Translations under genes and position numbers: made by a program
NCBI GenBank assembly: GCA_025769875.1
Contig: JAGFNK010000722.1
Span: 1 to 24,067, forward strand
Source: Russula earlei
Lineage: Eukaryota > Basidiomycota > Agaricomycetes > Russulales > Russulaceae
DNA: 24,067 bases
Direction of reading: 5' to 3'
Shown here: piece after piece, positions 18,014-24,067 of the stretch
Layout: each line of letters opens with the position of its first letter
Position numbering within the stretch: position 1 is the first letter of the stretch
The notes under the pieces: generated by a model
Seen by the model: only the letters and a program-made list of their open reading frames with translations
Told to the model about the DNA's origin: nothing
Databases searched by the model: none

Positions 18014-18626
18014 CTATCACCTATGAGGAACTCACCATTCCACTACCATCTTGCCGATTTCATTTTCCCCTGTATCTGCTCAAACAACCCCATTTAAAAC
18101 TTTGTAGTTATACTATTGAGTGCCATTAATGTCATTCTAGCAAAGAAAAATGGAGGTCCATTGAGTGGTTTTCGAGTAGTATTTTGGCTGGGGGTCACGC
18201 CTGCATCACACCTTCTGTCATGGTGGAGTGCGGAGTTTGATTCCAGCTGGGTGATCACCATACACCGACTCAGAGGAGTCTGGTCACCACTGCTGTTTTA
18301 TCCTCTTAATGCCATGTTACAGGTGGTCCAATTGGCCAGCACAAGACCATACGTATGAGCAGCAGCTACAGGCAGCTATAACAATGATATATATTGATCT
18401 TTTTCTTTTACTTGTGCAGCACTGGCCCATGATCTGAGCACCACATTCTGCAAGTCCTGGATTTCACTCAATAATGCTACTCCATTACAACTGTTTTCCC
18501 TAGTCCCCAATAAATACATTCATCCTGGGCAGACTTTAATTTGGCATGTGTTACATGTCCGTTACTTTCATGACATTTGTGACAGGCGAGATGGTAGTGG
18601 AATGGCGAGTTCCCCATAGGTGATAG
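18014..18626. mobile_element. TA-flanked MITE (Tc1/mariner-like ends) inside LTR H
   Basis: 42-bp terminal inverted repeats (18014-18055 and 18585-18626, beginning CTATCACCTATG) match at 39 positions. All three mismatches are transitions, two of them CG sites. TA stands on both sides (18012-18013, 18627-18628), the duplication of Tc1/mariner elements. The 530-bp interior has a plus open frame (18116-18358) without a recognisable domain and no transposase, so it is non-autonomous. Confidence 0.85.
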
Positions 18627-18754
18627 TATCATGCACCTGAGCTAAGCTGGTGGTGCCCAGTCCATGTAACCAATGCATCAACGCACCTTGGCTATGATTA
18701 CATCACAACATCCCAGGGTAGTGGTAACACACCAAATCAATGATAATCTCAACA

Positions 18755-19402
18755 TTTCCATCTTTGAATAATGCACCATCTTCTTCTTGAAGGTTGTGTT
18801 TGACTCTCCACATGAGTAGATCTGGTTGTTGGTCCTTTTGTTCTTTTAGGATTTGTTCATACAGATCTTTGGTGGGAGTGTGTGAATGAAAAGTTGTCAG
18901 GAAGCACTATAATATTTTGATTGTCTCCTGACCCATCATTGTGGTCTGGTCATCATGAGAGAGCATCTGCATGGTTGGAGACCCCTGGTTTGTGGTGGAT
19001 TTTGAAATGATAGTCTGCGGGTGTGGAGATGTATCCTGCAATTCTTTGATTGATTTTGTGGGGGAGTCAATAGTGGGTTAGGTTGGTGTGGTCTGTGAAA
19101 AATTTGATGGGATGTTTAGTTCTGACTAACAGGTATTGCCAGTGTTGGAGTGTGAGGATTAGGGCAGGAATTCCCTATCCCAGACTGGGTAATTCCTTTC
19201 TGCCTCATTGAACATGTGTGACATATTGCCAATCATTCTCCTTTTCCCTCTTGTATCTTTCTGAAACAGGATTGCTCTGGTAGCAAACTGTGAAGTGTCT
19301 GTCTCTAGTTCATATGAGAGATTGGGGTTAGCAGTGTAGAGTTCCAGGTCTTCACAGATTGCCAATATCAGGGTTTCCAGGGCACTGGCTGCTTCTGGGG
19401 TC
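18755..19402 (-). pseudogene. pol: Element F RNase H and linker to integrase
   Basis: Starts at TPEAASALETL (19402). RNase H residues are visible in ELETDTSQFATRA, NYPVWDREFLP, FFTDHTNLTHY and SNHADALS. The linker then carries EEDGALFKDG near 18780. Several stops (TGA after THY and after DALS) and frame changes from 18950 leftwards make it non-functional. It joins the RT tail across LTR G on the right and the integrase across LTR H on the left. Confidence 0.82.
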
Positions 19403-20341
19403 TGTCATGAACCATTCTCCGGAGAGGGCCCTTGAAGGACCCTTCCTTATTAGAGGAAACCCAGCCTCTATGGTGTCACTATGTTCACATGGACAAAAGG
19501 GGTGAGTAGGGGTGTCCACAATATCACTCATGCATTGTCACGCGAGCAATTCTCGGCACAATCGACATACAGCAAGCCCCACTTAGTGGCAACCCTTTTA
19601 GCAATAAAGGACAGTATTATAGCCTCCCTAAGGACCCCTTATGACGACCCTAAGTGCTCTACAAAAGGCACTAACAAGACACTAACAAGCCTACAACACA
19701 TCATTAGACTATCTCTAATAACCATAGAATGGACTATAAAGCAATACTAAGGACCTTAATATAAGTATTAGGGTCGACTCTAATGACCCTAATAGAACTA
19801 TATAAGGGGCCTTATAAGCAACTCTATTCTCTGAATCAAACTACAAGTCCTCAAATGACCAGCCCTAAACTAACTAACAGTAAATGAATCAGGTGCTTCG
19901 CACGTGTACTAAGACAGTGAACATGTGGACAGTAATGGCTCTTACTCATCAATAAGAGCCTTCTTACTCAGCAGCTTACTGAGCATGACTGAGCATGCTC
20001 AGTAAGCATGCTCCAACTTCTTACTCATCCAGCAATTGTGCTTGATAACAAGGTTATGACTTGTTCCCTATTTAGCAGTTCTCCTGTAGTATATAAGCAC
20101 TCAATAAAGTAGCAGACAGTCTTCAGACTGTCCATTTGTTTATGGCACTCTCTATTCCTGGGATACTCCTTTAAGGACCATCCCCTTGTGATTATCCTGG
20201 CTCCCTCTTTGCATACCTGCTCGACTTTACTGGTAACCATACCCCTTTGGTATTTGTTACTGCTCTGGACACACACCGTCTTGGACATCTATTGACTCAT
20301 CTTTGAACTAATCCCTCGCTCTTGAACTGGATTGTTCAACA
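19403..20341 (+). mobile_element. LTR G, copy 2 (complete solo LTR)
   Basis: About 939 bp from TGTCATGAAC to TTCAACA, inserted between LWT and PEAAS of F's RT/RNase H. Plus orientation: TATATAAG at 20090-20097, then a hairpin GACAGTCT-TC-AGACTGTC (20115-20132) where RNA should start. The first 605 bp match 1-591 in inverted orientation. The best duplication is GGGTC (19398) with GAGTC (20344), one mismatch and 2 bp off the exact end, so the right boundary could be 20343. No coding. Confidence 0.82.
19975..20006. repeat. 13-bp-arm hairpin, LTR G copy 2
   Basis: Same CTTACTGAGCATG / CATGCTCAGTAAG arms as at 6-37, with loop ACTGAG. Confidence 0.8.
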
Positions 20342-20569
20342 GGGAGTCTTGACAGGGTCCATAGGAAGGTTGTCCCCTTTTTGATTGTGGAGAAGATGGG
20401 GCAAGCTATTTTGGCAAAGTCTCAAATGAATGGTCATTGGTAGTTGAGGGCGCCCATGATTTGTTGTACCTGTTTCACATTGTTTGGAGGTCTTGGCCAA
20501 TTTTTGAGGCTGTACATCTTGACTGGGTCAATTTTAAGCATTCCCTAGTTGATCCTGAAACCTAAGAAG
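20342..20569 (-). pseudogene. pol: Element F reverse-transcriptase tail
   Basis: Connection region of a gypsy RT: FLGFRIN-stop-GMLKIDPVKM, LKNWPRPPNNVKQVQQIMGA, LNYQ, DFAKIACPI, and KKGTTFLWT at the left end where LTR G entered. Three in-frame stops (after FRIN, NYQ and PFI) fit TGG/CGA/CAA to stop transitions. It continues from the YLDD fragment once LTR E is removed. Confidence 0.82.
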
Positions 20570-21154
20570 TGTTGTGATCTACCCCTCTTTTGGTTTGTCC
20601 CTAAACTACTTCTTATTGTTCTTTACTTCCACCCTCATCCCCTTGGTTACCATTTCATCCCTTGATGCTGATGGTCCTTATTGTTTTACTTGTGTTTCAT
20701 CTATTGTTCGAGCTCCTTCTGCTATTGGCTTAAGATTATCTATTGTTCTGCGTATGGTACTGTACAGCCTTGCTAGATACAGTATTTAAGTGCCTGTAGA
20801 AGCTGGGGAATGCCCCAAGCTTAGCTTTGTCCCATTTCCTGTCACATCCCTCACCCTGTATACTCTCAATCACAAACTTGCTTGTGCTGGCCTATATTCT
20901 GTTTGACCTGAGCACACCTCAAGGAACCCATGTGTTCCTCTTCCTCCTCTACCTCTCTCTCATCACCCTCTTCTTCTGTGAAACCAGAAGATCGACTCTG
21001 TCTGCAGGCTGAGTCACTGCCTGACTTAGTCTTGAGATGCTAAACCTTTGATCCGGTCTCTTTGAGCCAGTCCACTGAACCCTTGAATCAAGTCACAGGG
21101 ACTTGGCCCCACTGAACCCTGAGCTAATGCTCTTACGGCCATGATGCCATAACA
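20570..21154 (+). mobile_element. Solo LTR E in element F
   Basis: 585 bp, TGTTGTGATC...GCCATAACA, with the exact duplication AGAAG at 20565-20569 and 21155-21159. Plus orientation: TATTTAAG (20783-20790), then 34 nt to AAGCTTAGC (20817), paired with AAGCTGGGG upstream. No coding; small open frames are pyrimidine-rich chance frames. Confidence 0.92.
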
Positions 21155-21590
21155 AGAAGTCAATTTCTTTTTGTTCAAAGACAGACTTAGATGCCTTGAG
21201 AAAATAGGAGTCCCTTTCAAGAAGGTCAAAGAATTCATGCATTATCTGGTGGTGGAGGCATTCTTCTCTTAGTCCAGTGGCTATTGCCATGTCGTCCAGA
21301 TAATTACAGGTGTTCTTGGGGTATTTGAGAAGCCAGGGTTGGAGGGTGTGGTTCATTGCTTGTTGGAAAGCTGCTGGGGCATTGGTGAAGCCAAAGCCCA
21401 TCACCATGGGGACAAATGTGCCAAATTGGGTTTTGAAGGCTCCTTTGTGTCAGTCTTCTGGGGACTGTGGCATTGTTGAGCTTTCAATAGTCCACTACCA
21501 TTCACAGGGCAGTGCTGTCTTTTTTCTGGACAAAGAAGACAGGGGACACATGTTGAACCAGAACCTGAACAGATCAAAGAAGGTGAAGAC
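21155..21590 (-). pseudogene. pol: Element F reverse-transcriptase core, with a deletion
   Basis: From the right: VFFVQKKDS and VVDY-stop-KLNNATV (fingers), then directly ED-stop-HKGAFKTQFGTFVPMV, GFGFTNAPAAFQQAMN and NYLDDMAIAT (the YLDD active site), to KSVFEQKEIDFL at LTR E. The segment that should lie between NNATV and HKGAF, including the LDL motif with the first catalytic Asp, is missing, so this copy has an internal RT deletion besides its stops. Recognisable sequence fades at about 21590. Confidence 0.85.
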
Positions 21591-21621
21591 CTTCATACAA
21601 GGTTCAAGATCCGCTCATAGA

Positions 21622-21935
21622 TGTTATGTGTTAGACAGAACTTTAGTATATGCACTTATGGCAATAGGGTTATGTATATTACGCTATCTATCACAAGATG
21701 CAGCCTTATGCTGCATCTAGAACATTTCCACATCACACATCACTCAGTGCGCGATATAGTGGACACCTGTAGTCACCTCTTTCAGCTTTAGGAACAGCCC
21801 TGGGTCATAGAGGTATAAATACCATACATGTAGATGAGTATACATATCACTCTACACCCCAATATCACTTGAGCATTAGCACAACCTCTAAGGTGGGTTG
21901 CTTGGCCTGTTAGCTGTGCTCTATGCTGTGTGACA
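21622..21935 (+). repeat. Copia element 5' LTR
   Basis: TGTTATGTG at 21622 and TGTGTGACA ending at 21935, directly before the primer site; 314 bp. A TATAAATA box lies at about 21813. The 5' boundary is the best TGTTA start, but no second LTR is available to confirm it. Confidence 0.7.
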
Positions 21936-21950
21936 GGTTATGGGCCCTGC
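21936..21950 (+). other. Primer-binding site for half tRNA-iMet
   Basis: GGTTATGGGCCCTGC, immediately after the LTR, is complementary to the anticodon stem-loop of fungal initiator tRNA-Met (GCAGGGCYCATAACC, with the CAT anticodon). Drosophila copia and yeast Ty5 use the same internal site of a cleaved tRNA-iMet. Confidence 0.75.
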
Positions 21951-22102
21951 AAGCCATGCACCTTCATCGGCTGCAATGATGGCAAAGCATCCCTGAAGCC
22001 TGCATGCTGCAGCGAGCTAGTCTACCTAAAGGGAGACTATGTCAGCTTGTTTGAATACAATACTCTTACTGACGACCTCTAAGCCCCTTTCTAACAGCTA
22101 TT

Positions 22103-23412
22103 ATGTCGTCATCTCAACCCTCTGCCCCTGTTTGTCCCCATCCTTGATGGTGCAAACTATGGTATTTGGTCAAAGGCTATGAAAGCCTACCTCATGTCCG
22201 TTGGACTGTGGGGTTATTGCAATGGCACGTTTGATCTGCCAATCGTCCCTGTACTTCCCCAGGCGCCTCTTCCTGAAGAGATTGCTGCCAAGACTGTCAC
22301 TCTGGCAGCTGTCAAAGATTGGAACAAAGGGAATGATATGGCAGTTGTTCCTTAGATCAAGCATCACGATCCAGCAGGATCTTACGACCCTGGATAATGC
22401 CAAGACTATCTGGAATCGCCTTGAAACCCTTATGGGATGGCGACTACAGTCACAATCTATAAGGACTTCAAAGAAGCCATCTCCATTCACATTAACCTGA
22501 GCCAACAACCCTGGCCCACAAATGGATTGGATACACGCTGTGTTCCAGCGTCTCACCGGCCTCCTCCCTTCACATCCCTGACACCTTGCAGGCACTCATC
22601 ATGCTTGCTGCCATTCACCAGAAATGGAAATGCTTGTCCACATTGTCACTCAGAATTATGAACTGGCCAACCTTAATGCTAAGGACATCCGAGAGGCTAT
22701 CGTCTCTCAATATCAAACTGAGATCAATCACAGAACAGGCAAGAAGCACAGCGTGCAGAAGCTCTCAGCTGTCAAGCGCAAGCATGGTGACCCCTCCTTC
22801 TCCTCTCAGCAGCAGGGCTCTAAGCCTAAGCATGATGAAGATAAGGATAAGTGCCAGCGCAGTAAGCACCAGCGCAGTAAGCACGGTGGCAAAGGAAAAG
22901 GGAAAGGCAAGGAGAAGGCCAATCACAGCCATGGTCCCGGACACTCACACATTGCGGATGTTGCCACACTCCCACTCCTGACCATTACCACTATCGCCCA
23001 TCTGGGTCCCTCGGGGATCCAACAACATACCATCCCAACTGCCACTGACCCTCACAAACACACTCACGGCCCTTACAAGGCCTTAAACCAAGCGCTTGAT
23101 CTTGCTGACAATCTTGGGGTAACCCCCACTATACAGACAGTCAAGAACCTCAAGCAGCGGATCTCGACTCAATCCACTGCCTCGTCAAGTGCAGTTAACT
23201 ACTGTCACCTGTCCCTGAGCCTATGGGCCAGGACGATGGCGACTTCATGCAAACAAATATGTCGGATTTATTCGACATATATGACGGTATCCCAGAAGGT
23301 GCTGCCACCCCTGAGCGTGCTCCGACTCCGTCAGATGAAGCGCTTGATTAGGGCAGCAACCTGGAAGATAATGAAGTGTGCGTGCACCTCCCTCTCTCCT
23401 TTCACTCACTAA
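22103..23412 (+). pseudogene. gag: Copia Gag, frameshifted
   Basis: Capsid protein of the copia element. It starts at ATG 22103 (MSSSQPSAP) and changes frame within 40 nt to reach VPILDGANYGIWSKAMKAYL and SVGLWGYCNGTFD, the DUF4219/UBN2-type copia Gag start. It continues in other frames through QQDLTTLDNAKTIWNRLET, YKDFKEAISI and ALIMLAAIHQKW. The longest piece (22624-23412) has LNAKDIREAIVSQYQTE, KLSAVKRKHGDPSF, a Lys/Arg/Gly-rich basic segment (GGKGKGKGKEKA) and GPYKALNQALDLADNLG. No CCHC knuckle is seen; the basic stretch may serve for RNA binding. At least four frame changes and TAG about 22355 inactivate it. Confidence 0.87.
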
Positions 23413-23549
23413 AGAACCTTTTAGCATCTCCCAGCCCCAAGCGGGCTAGATATGTCTAAAATATGTCGCTTGCACCATACAATGTACAAATTAGTGCAGG
23501 AAGTAGTTCCCTGCACAGTGAATGTAACACCAATTGTTCGAGATGTAGA

Positions 23550-24067
23550 GGAAAGCACAACTTGAGTAAAATGGGATCCTTATGGCTCCTAGACTCTGGC
23601 GCGTCAGCACACTTCACCTTTGAAATAAAAGACTTTATAGAGTATATGCCGGCTTTGCCGCACAAAAGATCCCCTGTTAAAACTGCCAATAACACAATAT
23701 ATGTGGATGGCAAAGGTGCTGTATTGCTTCGGCACACTGTCAACTCTAAATGGTTGTCACGTGCATTTCTCCTGTCCTTTATATTCCGAAAATTAACACT
23801 CAGATATTATCTATGGGGGAGTTTTTACAACAAGGGATGCATGCATTAGGCAACAATAGACATATTTCCCTACGAGAGGATGGACGAATAATCCTGTCCT
23901 CTTACCCCTTATTCCTGGGTCAAACACGTATTGGTTAGATGCCTCAATTGAAGAGCGCGCAAGCGCATTCCCTAATCTACGTGGTAGATTATGATGTCAT
24001 TCACTGACACCTTGGCCACCCATCTAAGGATGTCATAACACATGCAAAGACACATACCAAGGGTCTC
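23550..24067 (+). pseudogene. pol: Copia protease and start of integrase
   Basis: The protease begins near MGSLWLLDSGASAHFT, with the aspartic DSGA triad and the copia SA(C)HFT context. After IYVDGKGAVLLRHTVN the frame changes (about 23750) to SPVLYIPKINTQILSMGEFL and QQGMHALGNNRHISL, the usual protease-integrase linker. The GAG-pre-integrase motif follows in another frame (DYDVIH-stop-HLGHPSKDVI, HAKTHTKG); the stop is the conserved Trp changed from TGG to TGA. Cut by the window edge. Confidence 0.87.

Larger units (their letters stand above)
17630..18754 (-). mobile_element. Solo LTR H in element F
   Basis: Starts TGTTGAAG and ends TCTCAACA, flanked by TTTCC at 17625-17629 and 18755-18759. 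Removing it rejoins DGALFKDG to KLVVPYQ of F's integrase with a one-base discrepancy. It includes a 613-bp MITE, so the LTR itself is about 510 bp. TATTTAAG on minus (about 17861-17854), followed some 33 nt later by a hairpin (CACTTCAG...CTGAAGTG, 17800-17832), suggests minus orientation. No coding capacity recognised. Confidence 0.88.
17273..21590 (-). mobile_element. Element F: Ty3/gypsy relic split by three LTR insertions
   Basis: Four colinear fragments on minus (RT 21155-21590, RT tail 20342-20569, RNase H 18755-19402, integrase 17273-17629) belong to one pol. Removing solo LTRs E, G and H with one duplication each restores contiguity. The left end is lost where element B inserted. No LTR of its own is recognisable. 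It differs in sequence from A and B, with a different RNase H and a DGALFKDG linker before the integrase finger. It is the oldest layer in this half of the window. Confidence 0.88.
21622..24067 (+). mobile_element. Ty1/copia retrotransposon, 5' part, runs off the window
   Basis: LTR, half-tRNA primer site, gag, protease and the beginning of integrase in the order gag-PR-IN that defines copia. All coding parts carry frame changes and stops. The 3' half and second LTR lie beyond 24067. Confidence 0.9.

Noticed and set aside
1..20341. One 20-kb element bounded by the two LTR G copies
   Set aside because: The copies are in inverted, not direct, orientation, and the interval contains several complete independent elements with their own target duplications.
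20090..20350. Self-priming site next to LTR G
   Set aside because: The LTR is solo, so the adjoining sequence is element F; the complement of AGACTGTC is not next to it and cannot be tested here.
20570..21154. Small plus-strand open frames with hydrophobic segments (20574-20789, 20827-21012) as membrane peptides
   Set aside because: They lie wholly inside solo LTR E, are pyrimidine-rich, and the AGAAG duplication shows the unit is an LTR.
22170..22595. Minus-strand open frame over copia gag
   Set aside because: Antisense of the Gag-coding sequence, which has clear homology on plus.

Overview
The window is a nest of transposable elements from a fungal, most likely basidiomycete (Agaricomycete-like), genome. 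The reasons are a hAT transposase with three introns of 50-52 nt, chromodomain Ty3/gypsy elements with Tf1/sushi-type self-priming signals, and a Ty1/copia element primed by a half tRNA-iMet. I see no host gene I would defend, and no tRNA, rRNA or CRISPR. Everything recognisable is a mobile element or its remains.

Layout. 1-591 is a partial LTR ('LTR G', minus); a second copy lies inverted at 19403-20341. 592-1469 is unassigned sequence ending in a perfect 51-bp palindrome that abuts a hAT transposon (1470-4458, transposase on minus). After a CT/CA-rich spacer comes element A (4979-10656, minus), a young Ty3/gypsy chromodomain element with near-identical 494/493-bp LTRs and a perfect 5-bp target duplication (ACAAC). 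It has an intact gag ORF, but its nucleocapsid, protease and most of its reverse transcriptase are deleted. 10657-12400 holds a 103-bp fold-back MITE, other inverted repeats and unassigned DNA. 12401-13012 looks like a solo LTR (D). 13013-17272 is element B (plus), an older, CpG-depleted relative of A, 5'-truncated and interrupted by solo LTR C (14959-15834, duplication CCAAC).

Element B ends inside the integrase of a third gypsy relic, F (17273 to about 21590, minus). F is itself split by solo LTR H (17630-18754, duplication TTTCC, carrying a TA-flanked MITE at 18014-18626), by LTR G (19403-20341) and by solo LTR E (20570-21154, duplication AGAAG). From 21622 to the right edge runs the 5' part of a decayed Ty1/copia element: LTR, primer-binding site, gag, protease and the start of integrase.

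How parts work together and what stands out. Elements A and B both carry, 3' of the pol stop, an extra ORF of about 1.26 kb ending in CCHC zinc knuckles. In its best-conserved block the codon differences between the copies are almost all synonymous, so it was a selected protein. The A-type LTR carries TATA, then 33 nt, then a hairpin containing TAAGCTTGTTCT, which is the exact complement of the sequence next to the LTR where the primer-binding site should be: Tf1-style self-priming. The same TATA-to-AAGCTT spacing recurs in four other LTRs here.
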